Part shown: positions 15,644 to 22,089 of the stretch, piece by piece | How positions within the stretch are numbered: position 1 is the first letter of the stretch | How the letters are laid out: each line of letters starts with the position of its first letter | From: a candidate division NC10 bacterium SPGG6 | GTDB lineage: Bacteria > Methylomirabilota > Methylomirabilia > Methylomirabilales > CSP1-5 | DNA: 30,530 nucleotides | NCBI GenBank assembly: GCA_001643535.1 | Contig: LXTG01000123.1 | Span: 1-30,530, forward strand | Direction: 5' to 3' | Program-made: the position numbers and the translations under genes | Notes under the pieces: generated by a model | Database searches by the model: none | What the model saw: the letters and a program-made list of their open reading frames with translations, nothing else | Told to the model about the DNA's origin: nothing

Positions 15644-16288
15644 ATGATTGCCATTATCGACAGCGGGATCGCCAATCTCCGGAGTGTGCAGAAGGGATTC
15701 GAGAAGGTCGGGGTCCCTTCGCGAGTGATCAAAGAACCGCGCCTGCTCCGAGACGCGGCAGCGATTGTCCTCCCGGGCGTGGGGGCCTTCGCCGACGGGA
15801 TCGCGACGCTGGAGACGACGGGGTTCATCGATCCTCTGCGCCAAGAGATCGAATCGGGGAAGCCGATCCTGGGGATCTGTCTCGGCCTCCATTTTCTCTT
15901 TTCAGAAAGTGAGGAATTCGGCCTGCATAAGGGTCTTGATCTGCTTCGGGGCCGGGTGCGTCGTTTCCCCGATACCGTCCCGTCGTCGGACTTCGGACTT
16001 CGGTCATCGCCATTGAAGGTTCCCCATATGGGGTGGAATCGGGTGCAACAAAGGAGAGCGGCGCCGATCATGCACGGGATCCCGGACGGTTCGTACTTCT
16101 ACTTCGTCCACTCGTACTACGTGGAACCGGTGGAGGAAGGTGTCATTGCCGGCATCACCGAATACGGACTTCCATTCACCTCCATGATCTGGCGGGATAA
16201 CCTCTTTGCCACCCAGTTTCATCCCGAGAAGAGCCAGGCCCTCGGTCTCCAGATTCTCGCCAATTTTGGCAGACTGGCCCACGGGTAA
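15644..16288 (+). CDS. hisH: Imidazole glycerol phosphate synthase, glutaminase subunit
   Basis: HisH releases ammonia from glutamine and passes it to HisF. The class I amidotransferase fold shows LPGVGAFADG, the nucleophile elbow GICLGLHFLF with C79, and ATQFHPEKSQ with the His-Glu pair. The usual Gln after GICLGM is His here. The protein has 214 residues, about ten more than typical. The excess lies at about residues 111-122 (TVPSSDFGLRSS) between RRFPD and LKVPHMGWNRV, which are normally nearly adjacent. The DNA there is three inverted GTCCGAA-class heptads (15985-16005). No ribosome site precedes ATG 15644 because the arm of element 3 runs up to it. Confidence 0.95.
   Translation: MIAIIDSGIANLRSVQKGFEKVGVPSRVIKEPRLLRDAAAIVLPGVGAFADGIATLETTGFIDPLRQEIESGKPILGICLGLHFLFSESEEFGLHKGLDLLRGRVRRFPDTVPSSDFGLRSSPLKVPHMGWNRVQQRRAAPIMHGIPDGSYFYFVHSYYVEPVEEGVIAGITEYGLPFTSMIWRDNLFATQFHPEKSQALGLQILANFGRLAHG
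15985..16009. repeat. Heptad-repeat insertion 4, inside hisH
   Basis: GTCGGAC (15985-15991), TTCGGAC (15992-15998) and TTCGGTC (15999-16005), then ATCG, are the inverted form of the GTCCGAA class. Three heptads make 21 bases, so the reading frame is kept. They encode about SSDFGLRS in a spot where HisH proteins normally have a very short linker. Confidence 0.75.
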
Positions 16289-16356
16289 CGCTGTCAGCAA
16301 TCAGCAGTCAGCTTCCAAGGTAATTGTTTCAAGCCGACAGCAGACTGCTGACAGCG
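16289..16356. repeat. Heptad-repeat element 5 (hisH-hisA gap)
   Basis: This is the cleanest copy. CGCT (16289-16292) is followed by GTCAGCA, ATCAGCA, GTCAGCT (16293-16313), an 18-base loop, then AGCCGAC, AGCAGAC, TGCTGAC (16332-16352) and AGCG. The outer 11 bases pair perfectly (CGCTGTCAGCA with TGCTGACAGCG). It starts right after the hisH stop and its last bases run into the GGAGGAG ribosome site of hisA. The heptad class differs from the neighbouring elements. Confidence 0.88.
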
Positions 16357-16370
16357 GAGGAGCTGTTCGA

Positions 16371-17108
16371 TTGTTGATCATTCCCGCCATCGATATAAGG
16401 AATGGTAGGGTGGTCCGCCTAACTCAAGGGGATCCGAATCGGGAGGTGGTGTATGCGGAGGATCCGGTGACGGTCGCCAGGGCGTGGGAAGCTAGAGGGG
16501 CGCCACGCCTGCACGTGGTGGACCTGGACGGGGCCTTTGCCGGAACCCCCACACACGGCTCTCTGATCGAAAGGGTAGCGCGGGCTGTCAAGATTCCGGT
16601 CCAGGCGGGTGGTGGTCTGAGGACGCGGGAATCGGTTGATGCGCTCTTTGACGCCGGCGCCGCCGTGGCGGTTGTCGGGACCTCCGCGATCCTGGACCCG
16701 CGTTTTCTGGAAGAGATCTGCGGGGCCTATCCGAGGCGGATCATCCTCGCTCTCGATGCCAAGGAAGGAAAGGTGGCAGTCAAGGGGTGGCGTCAACTCT
16801 CGGACCATGCTGTGGGGGAGGTAGCAGAGAGGGTGGCCTCCCTCGAGTTGGATGCGATCCTTTACACCGACATCCTGAAGGACGGAACCTTGGAAGGCCC
16901 AAACTTTGAGGGGTTGGAAGCAATAGTCAGGCGGAGCCGTCATCCGATCCTCGCCTCAGGAGGTGTCGCATCCCTGGACGATATACGGCGGCTCCGCACG
17001 ATCAAAGGTGTGGCGGGGGCCATCCTCGGCAAGGCCCTTTACAGCGGCGCGATCGAGCTCGAGGCGGCGCTCCGGGAGGCGGCAACCGAGACCGTTCGTC
17101 GATGCTAG
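16371..17108 (+). CDS. hisA: ProFAR isomerase HisA
   Basis: HisA isomerises ProFAR to PRFAR, the fourth step of histidine synthesis, in a TIM barrel. From TTG 16371 the protein reads MLIIPAIDIRNGRVVRLTQG, 245 residues as usual. GGAGGAG at 16356-16362 gives good spacing, whereas the open frame upstream (to 16206) lies inside hisH and element 5 and has no family similarity. The first catalytic Asp (D8) and the second (LALDAKEGKVAVKGW) are both in place. Phosphate-binding loops are seen in VQAGGGLRTRESVD and ILASGGVASLDD. It overlaps hisF by seven bases. Confidence 0.96.
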   Translation: MLIIPAIDIRNGRVVRLTQGDPNREVVYAEDPVTVARAWEARGAPRLHVVDLDGAFAGTPTHGSLIERVARAVKIPVQAGGGLRTRESVDALFDAGAAVAVVGTSAILDPRFLEEICGAYPRRIILALDAKEGKVAVKGWRQLSDHAVGEVAERVASLELDAILYTDILKDGTLEGPNFEGLEAIVRRSRHPILASGGVASLDDIRRLRTIKGVAGAILGKALYSGAIELEAALREAATETVRRC

Positions 17109-17929
17109 CGAGGCGGATCATTCCCTGCCTTGATGTCAAGGATGGCCGAGTGGTCAAGGGGACCCGGTTCGTGGACCTGCGAGACGCGGGGGATCCAGCG
17201 GAGGTCGCGGAGCGGTACGATCGGGAAGGGGCCGATGAGCTGGTCTTCCTCGACATCACCGCGTCGGCTGAGCGCCGGAAGATCATGATCGGTGTCGTTG
17301 AGAAGACGGCAGAACGGGCCTTCACCCCACTGACCGTGGGAGGCGGCGTCCGGGATCTGGCGGACATCCGAGCCCTGCTCCTGGCGGGGGCCGATAAGGT
17401 CTCTCTCAACACTGCGGCAGTGCAAAACCCCAGCCTCATCCGAGAGGCGGCAGAGCGATTCGGAAGCCAGTGCATGGTTCTTGCCATCGACGCCAAACGG
17501 TGTCCGAAGTCCAAAGTCCGAAGTCCGCAGTCAGATGGTGAGCCAACAAACGTCGAATCCCAGACCTCGGACGTTGAACACGCATGGGAGCTGTATATTC
17601 ACGGTGGCCGCACGTCGACCGGTCTGGATGCTATAAGGTGGGCAGAGCGAGGGGTGGCGTTAGGGTCGGGGGAGATCCTCTTAACCAGTATGGACCGCGA
17701 CGGGACGCGGGACGGGTACGATTTAGAATTGACCGCCGCGGTTGCCGAGCGCGTGGGCGTACCGGTCATCGCCTCTGGAGGGGCCGGGACAGTGGAGCAT
17801 CTCTTCGAGGCCTTTGCCGTCGGCAAGGCCGACGCGGCTCTCGCTGCCTCCATCTTCCACTTTCGGGAGATCTCCGTGCCCGAAGCCAAGGCGTATCTGA
17901 GAGGGCGCGGTATCCCCGTGCGCCTCTAG
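17102..17929 (+). CDS. hisF: Imidazole glycerol phosphate synthase, cyclase subunit
   Basis: HisF uses ammonia from HisH to convert PRFAR to imidazole glycerol phosphate and AICAR. It is a TIM barrel with catalytic D11 (IIPCLDVKDGRVVKG) and D130 (MVLAIDAKR). Other family blocks are LTVGGGVRDLADI, LLTSMDRDGTRDGYD and VIASGGAGTVEHL. The protein is 275 residues, about 20 longer than usual. The extra segment, about residues 134-160, follows D130-A-K-R and precedes WELYIHGGR, so it sits in the loop after strand 5 on the catalytic face. Its DNA (17502-17582) is a complete heptad element. The frame stays open and the active-site residues are kept, so the gene is probably functional. Confidence 0.95.
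   Translation: MLARRIIPCLDVKDGRVVKGTRFVDLRDAGDPAEVAERYDREGADELVFLDITASAERRKIMIGVVEKTAERAFTPLTVGGGVRDLADIRALLLAGADKVSLNTAAVQNPSLIREAAERFGSQCMVLAIDAKRCPKSKVRSPQSDGEPTNVESQTSDVEHAWELYIHGGRTSTGLDAIRWAERGVALGSGEILLTSMDRDGTRDGYDLELTAAVAERVGVPVIASGGAGTVEHLFEAFAVGKADAALAASIFHFREISVPEAKAYLRGRGIPVRL
17502..17582. repeat. Heptad-repeat element 6, inside hisF
   Basis: In-phase heptads from 17502 are GTCCGAA, GTCCAAA, GTCCGAA, GTCCGCA, GTCAGAT. A core containing GTCGAAT and a short right arm beginning ACCTCGGACGT (17564-17574) follow. Element 2 has the same left unit, GTCGAAT and the same ACCTCGGACGT, so this is a copy of the same element, in the coding sequence and in frame. Confidence 0.85.
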
Positions 17930-18046
17930 GACCGCTGTGCGGTCCTCGTTCAGGGTTCATAGTTCAGAGAAAAAACCGAAAACAGACCCTTGATGCTTTA
18001 CTTCCTACCCTGAATCATGAACGATCAATTCTGAACCCTGAACCAC
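17928..18046. repeat. Heptad-repeat element 7 (hisF-hisIE gap)
   Basis: It opens with a perfect hairpin overlapping the hisF stop: AGGACCGC (17928-17935), TGT, GCGGTCCT (17939-17946). Heptads GTTCAGG, GTTCATA, GTTCAGA follow from 17948. The core contains ATGCTTTA (17993-18000), TTCCTACCCTGA (18002-18013) and GAACGATCAATTCTGAACC (18019-18037). All three recur inverted and in the same order in element 9. Confidence 0.9.
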
Positions 18047-18058
18047 AGGGGGTTTATT

Positions 18059-18778
18059 GTGGCCAAGCTTCCCGGTACCTTGAAGTTTGACAAGAAGGGT
18101 CTCATTCCGGCCATCGCACAGGATGCCAGGATGGGCCACGTCTTGATGATGGCCTATATGAACCGGGAGGCCCTCCGGAGGACCTTGAAAACTGGCTTTG
18201 CCCACTATTACAGCCGGTCTCGGGGTCGGCTCTGGAAGAAGGGAGAAGAGTCAGGACATGTGCAGCGCGTCAGGGAGATCCGGCTCGACTGCGATGGTGA
18301 TGTCCTTCTCCTTCAGGTGGAGCAGCAGATGGCCGCCTGCCATCTCGGGTATCGGTCGTGCTTCTTTCGGCGCGTGAAAAGGAACCTCACGTCCTCTCTC
18401 CCGGTGATGGAGCGGGTCTTTCGGCCTGAGGTGGTCTATGGTCCCTCATCCCAGGTCCTCGATGAGGTCTATCGGACCATTCTGGAGCGCAAGGAGAAGC
18501 GACCTCCTGGTTCGTATGTGGCCTCCCTCTTCGAACAGGGGGAAGATCAGATCCTCAAAAAGATTGCTGAGGAGGCCTCCGAAGTCCTCCTGAGTGTCAA
18601 GGGGGGCCGCCGGCGTGAGGTTGTGTATGAGGTGGTCGACCTCTGGTTCCACACCCTGGTCCTCCTCGGGGCGCGGGGTATCACTTTGGATCAACTCTGG
18701 AAGGAGTTTCAGGGGCGGGTGGGAAAAAGGAAGCCAGAATACAAAAAAAGAGGGGGGATGGTGCGGAAGAGACATTGA
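18059..18778 (+). CDS. hisI: Bifunctional PRA-cyclohydrolase / PRA-pyrophosphatase (HisIE)
   Basis: This fused enzyme carries out steps 2 and 3 of histidine synthesis. The N-terminal HisI half (about 1-125) shows SRSRGRLWKKGEESGH and the zinc-site cysteines in LDCDGD and ACHLGYRSCFFR. The C-terminal HisE half (about 145-239) shows LKKIAEEASEVLLS and the DLWFHTLVLL helix of the MazG-like pyrophosphatase fold. The GTG start at 18059 has AGGGGG at 18047-18052. The C-terminus is basic (GKRKPEYKKRGGMVRKRH). Its TGA stop lies inside the -35 box of the rpsU promoter. Confidence 0.95.
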   Translation: MAKLPGTLKFDKKGLIPAIAQDARMGHVLMMAYMNREALRRTLKTGFAHYYSRSRGRLWKKGEESGHVQRVREIRLDCDGDVLLLQVEQQMAACHLGYRSCFFRRVKRNLTSSLPVMERVFRPEVVYGPSSQVLDEVYRTILERKEKRPPGSYVASLFEQGEDQILKKIAEEASEVLLSVKGGRRREVVYEVVDLWFHTLVLLGARGITLDQLWKEFQGRVGKRKPEYKKRGGMVRKRH

Positions 18779-18803
18779 CAGAAAGGGTAGAATAATTTAA
18801 CCT
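18775..18803 (+). promoter_or_regulatory. Probable promoter of the rpsU operon
   Basis: TTGACA (18775-18780) is a perfect -35 box that contains the hisIE stop codon. TAACCT (18798-18803) is a weak -10 box at 17-base spacing. A start here would give a leader of about 80 bases before rpsU. Confidence 0.55.
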
Positions 18804-18887
18804 AGAAAAGGAGTTTCATGCAAAGTCCCCGCTACTTCCGATACGACCTATTTGAAAAATCAATATGTAAGTCAGGAGGTGTACGCG

Positions 18888-19085
18888 GTGACTACCATAC
18901 TCGTCCGGGAGGACGAGAGCTTCGAGAGCGCCCTGAGGCGTTTCAAGAAGCTGGTGGAGAAGGCAGGAGTCCTTTCCGAGATGCGGAAGCGGCAGCATTA
19001 TGAAAAGCCGAGTGCCCGCCGGAAGAAGAAGGCTCTCGCCGCCCGGAAAAAGATGCTGAAGAAGATGCGCCTGGTTCAGGAGTAG
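18888..19085 (+). CDS. rpsU: 30S ribosomal protein S21
   Basis: S21 is a small basic protein of the 30S subunit that aids initiation. I chose GTG 18888 because AGGAGGT (18874-18880) is seven bases upstream and the protein then reads MTTILVREDESFESALRRFK, 65 residues, the S21 pattern. An upstream ATG at 18852 would add 12 residues and overlap the ribosome site. The tail is strongly basic (SARRKKKALAARKKMLKKMR). It opens a macromolecular-synthesis operon that also holds dnaG and rpoD, the classical trio, here interrupted by yqeY and mutS2. Confidence 0.96.
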   Translation: MTTILVREDESFESALRRFKKLVEKAGVLSEMRKRQHYEKPSARRKKKALAARKKMLKKMRLVQE

Positions 19086-19086
19086 G

Positions 19087-19539
19087 ATGGATCTGAAGGC
19101 CCGCCTCCACCAGGATCTTTGGGCTGCCTTGAAGGCTGGCCGAAAGGTGGAGGCTTCGACCCTCCGTCTGTTGCTGTCCGCCGTCAAGAACCGTGAGGTG
19201 GAAAAGCGGGGACAGCTGATCGAGCCCGAAATCCTGCAGCTCATCGTCAAGGAATGTAACCAGCGACGCGATGCCATGGAACAGTTCCGTCGAGGAGGGC
19301 GGGAGGACCTCGCACTCAAGGAAGCGGCGGAACTTGAATTTCTCGAGGGATTCCTGCCCCAAGCGATGCCTCCCGAGGAGCTCTTGGCCAAAATCCAGGA
19401 GGCCATTGTCGCTACGGGGGCTGGGTCGATTAAGGACATGGGAAAGGTGATGGCCTGCCTGATGCCTCAGGTGGCGGGGCGGGCTGATGGAAGTATGGTC
19501 AGCCGTCTGGTGAGGCAGGAGCTTTCGGAGGGGGGATGA
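19087..19539 (+). CDS. yqeY: GatB/YqeY domain protein
   Basis: The protein has 150 residues and is built of helices, as in the YqeY family, related to the tRNA-binding tail of GatB. Family blocks are STLRLLLSAVKNREVEKRG, IVKECNQRRDAMEQFRRGGR, and IKDMGKVMACLMPQVAGRADGS in part, close to the known tail GKVMKxLMPxxKGRADG. The start is one base after the rpsU stop, implying tight co-translation. The rpsU-yqeY pair is widespread, but the cellular role is not established; tRNA-linked amidation is a suggestion from fold only. Confidence 0.93.
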   Translation: MDLKARLHQDLWAALKAGRKVEASTLRLLLSAVKNREVEKRGQLIEPEILQLIVKECNQRRDAMEQFRRGGREDLALKEAAELEFLEGFLPQAMPPEELLAKIQEAIVATGAGSIKDMGKVMACLMPQVAGRADGSMVSRLVRQELSEGG

Positions 19540-19596
19540 CGCATTCAGGACAGGGCGGAGGCTCCTCCGTCAGCGGTATGGGAAACCAAGAGACTA

Positions 19597-19630
19597 TCGA
19601 GGGACGCCGCACGGGGTCCCTCGATTTTTT
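19597..19630 (+). terminator. Terminator-type hairpin between yqeY and mutS2
   Basis: TCGAGGGAC (19597-19605) and GTCCCTCGA (19616-19624) form a perfect 9-bp stem with a 10-base loop, followed by six T residues. mutS2 starts 18 bases later. No good promoter is visible between, so this looks like a partial terminator that sets the ratio of rpsU-yqeY to the genes behind it. Escherichia coli has a terminator in the equivalent place between rpsU and dnaG. Confidence 0.88.
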
Positions 19631-19648
19631 CCCGGAGCGCTATAGGGG

Positions 19649-22054
19649 ATGGATGACCGGACACGGGCGGGGGTAGGGTTTGATGGCATCCTCGATTTTC
19701 TGCAGGGGGAGGCGGTGACTCCCTTCGGCAGGGAACGGGCGTGCCAGGTTGCCCCCCTGGAGAGCCTACAGCGCGTGCAGGAGGCCCTGACCGAGGCAGG
19801 GGAGGCAAAGGCGCTCTTGGGGCGGGGTGAAGACCCTCCCTTTGGTGGGGTCATTGATATCCGCCCCCATCTGAACCGGGCCAGGATCGAGGGGGCCTTG
19901 CTCGATCCGGGCTCCCTCTGGCAGATACATGAGACCTTGGTGGCAGCCCGCCGCCTCCGAACCTTTTTCCATCGAGAGAAGGATGCGGCACCTCTCCTCT
20001 GGAGGCGAGCGAGCGGCCTCCTCCCCCCCGAGGCCGTCTGCACGGCGATCGGGGAGGCCGTTACACCAGAGGGGGAAGTGGTCGATGGGGCCAGCCCGGG
20101 GCTTCGAGGGATTCGGCAGGGGCTTCGCGCCCTTCGGGCGGCCATCATCGCGAGGGTCGAGCGGTATCTTGTCTCCCCGGTCTACCAGGCAGCCATCGCC
20201 GAACCGATCGTCACCCTTCGGAATGACCGATACGTGATCCCGGTGAAATCCTCTGCGAAAGGCAAGATCCGGGGGATCGTTCAGGACCAGTCAGGGAGCG
20301 GCCTTACCATCTTCCTGGAACCGAGCCCGGTGGTGGAGATGAATAACCGGCTACGGATGCTGCGCCGCCAGGAAGAAGAGGAGGTAACAAGAGTTCTCCG
20401 ATCCCTCACGGCACAGGTCGGGCGAGAGGTGGAGACGATCTGGGCCCTCGTGGAACTTCTCGGCGATCTGGACCATCTCATTGCTAAGGGGCGTCTCGCG
20501 GTCCGCCTTCGGGCCGAGATTCCCCGGGTCACGCAGGACCGCCGCCTTATCCTACGTCAGGCCCGCCATCCTTTCCTCGTGCTGGGGCCGGCCCCGCGAG
20601 GGATGAGTGGGGAGGCAGACAATGGAGGAGCCAGGGACGGACCCCGGGCGGCACCGGTGCCTATTGACCTTGAGGTCGGCGGAGGGTTCAGTGTACTCGT
20701 CATCACCGGACCGAATACGGGGGGAAAGACTGTGGCCCTGAAGACCGCTGGTCTTCTCACCCTCATGGCCCTGTCGGGCCTCCCGATCCCGGCCTCTCCG
20801 GACAGCCAGGTTCCGTACTACCGGGACGTCCTCGCCGACATCGGGGATGAGCAGAGTATTGAGCAGAGCCTGAGCACCTTCTCTTCCCACATGAGTCAGG
20901 TCGTCAAGATCCTGGCCTATGCGGGACCTGAGGCCCTGATCCTCCTCGATGAACTCGGTGCCGGGACCGATCCCTCGGAGGGAGCTGCCCTCGGCATCGC
21001 CATTCTTGAGGCCCTCAAAGAGCGGGGGTCCTCGGTGATCGCCACCACCCATCTGGAGGCGGTCAAGGCCTTTGCCGCCCTCGCACCCGGCGTGGAGAAT
21101 GCGAGTGTCGAGTTCGATCTGGAGTGTCTCACCCCGAAGTACCACATCCGGCTGGGTCTCCCGGGGAAGAGCTACGGGCTGGAAATCGCCGGCCGCCTCG
21201 GCCTGCCGCCGCGGATCAGAGGAAAAGCACGGGAACTCCTCTCCGAGGGGGAGCAGAGGACCCAGGACCTCCTGGAGGCCCTTGAAGCGGACCGCCAGCA
21301 GGTCAATGGTCTCAGGGCTCGGCTTCAGCAAGATGTGGATTGGGCCTCGACCCTCAGGAGGGAAGCGGAGGAGCTTGTGGTGCGGCTCCGCTCGGGGGTC
21401 AAGGACCTCAAGCGTCGAGTAGGCGAGGAAGCGAGACAGCTCCTTGCGGAGATCCGTCAGCAGGGGGAGGGCCTGATCCGAGCGCTCCGGGAGCAGGGGG
21501 TTCGGCCGGAGGAAATCCGGGCGTTTCATCAGGGGCTCGAGGAGCTCAAGGCGGGCGTCGAGGCGGCAGCAGCACCCCAGGCCGACGGTTCTCTGGGGAG
21601 TGTCGAGATCGAACCCGGCCACTGGGTGACCGTGGCGGGGGTAGAGCGGCAAGGGCGCGTCCTGACCGCGGTCTCGGCACAGGGGACCGTAGAGGTAGAG
21701 TTCAATGTGGGTAGGGTTCATGTGCCTGTCTCGATGCTCAGCCCCGTTACCGCTCCTGAACGGTTTACCAGAGAGGTGCCGCTCTTTGTGGAAAGGCCCC
21801 AGTCGATCTCCCCGGAGATCAACGTGGTTGGTTGCACCGTAGAAGAGTCAACACGACGTCTGGAAAAGTACCTCGATGCGGCCTTTTTGGAGGGTCTGGG
21901 GCAGGTCAGGGTGATACATGGCAAGGGGACGGGGATGCTCCGGAAGGGGATACATGAACTTTTGAAAGGACACCCCCTGGTGGAAGGGTTTCACCTCGCC
22001 GATATGAACGAAGGGGGGAGCGGCGCCACCGTCGTGGCGTTGAGAGAGCGGTGA
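19649..22054 (+). CDS. mutS2: Endonuclease MutS2
   Basis: MutS2 is a MutS-type ATPase linked to suppression of recombination and to rescue of collided ribosomes, not to mismatch repair. Its 801 residues show the MutS2 start FDGILDFLQGEAVTPFGRERA, a core and clamp (about 150-330), Walker A GPNTGGKT (354-361), Walker B LILLDELGAGTDPSEGAALG, and a long coiled coil (about 530-650). The C-terminal Smr domain (about 720-801) keeps HGKGTGMLRKGIHELL. Its usual LDLRG motif is degenerate (INVVGCTVEEST), so nuclease activity may be weakened. A short GA-rich insert (RGMSGEADNGGARDGP) lies before the ATPase. It sits between yqeY and dnaG behind a terminator-like hairpin. Confidence 0.95.
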   Translation: MDDRTRAGVGFDGILDFLQGEAVTPFGRERACQVAPLESLQRVQEALTEAGEAKALLGRGEDPPFGGVIDIRPHLNRARIEGALLDPGSLWQIHETLVAARRLRTFFHREKDAAPLLWRRASGLLPPEAVCTAIGEAVTPEGEVVDGASPGLRGIRQGLRALRAAIIARVERYLVSPVYQAAIAEPIVTLRNDRYVIPVKSSAKGKIRGIVQDQSGSGLTIFLEPSPVVEMNNRLRMLRRQEEEEVTRVLRSLTAQVGREVETIWALVELLGDLDHLIAKGRLAVRLRAEIPRVTQDRRLILRQARHPFLVLGPAPRGMSGEADNGGARDGPRAAPVPIDLEVGGGFSVLVITGPNTGGKTVALKTAGLLTLMALSGLPIPASPDSQVPYYRDVLADIGDEQSIEQSLSTFSSHMSQVVKILAYAGPEALILLDELGAGTDPSEGAALGIAILEALKERGSSVIATTHLEAVKAFAALAPGVENASVEFDLECLTPKYHIRLGLPGKSYGLEIAGRLGLPPRIRGKARELLSEGEQRTQDLLEALEADRQQVNGLRARLQQDVDWASTLRREAEELVVRLRSGVKDLKRRVGEEARQLLAEIRQQGEGLIRALREQGVRPEEIRAFHQGLEELKAGVEAAAAPQADGSLGSVEIEPGHWVTVAGVERQGRVLTAVSAQGTVEVEFNVGRVHVPVSMLSPVTAPERFTREVPLFVERPQSISPEINVVGCTVEESTRRLEKYLDAAFLEGLGQVRVIHGKGTGMLRKGIHELLKGHPLVEGFHLADMNEGGSGATVVALRER

Positions 22055-22089
22055 GGGAGAGAAGACAGTAGGGAGAGTCGAGGTACTCC

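Noticed and set aside
16206..16370. Upstream extension of hisA to ATG 16206
   Set aside because: It would read through the end of hisH and element 5; HisA proteins begin at the LIIPAIDIRNG block, and TTG 16371 has a good ribosome site.
17102..17929. hisF as a pseudogene because of the repeat
   Set aside because: The frame is intact, D11 and D130 and the glycine-rich phosphate loops are kept, and the gene overlaps hisA normally.
20552..21721. Open frame of 389 codons on the minus strand opposite mutS2
   Set aside because: It is a shadow of a GC-rich coding gene. It has no family motifs, and the + strand shows full MutS2 with Walker motifs.
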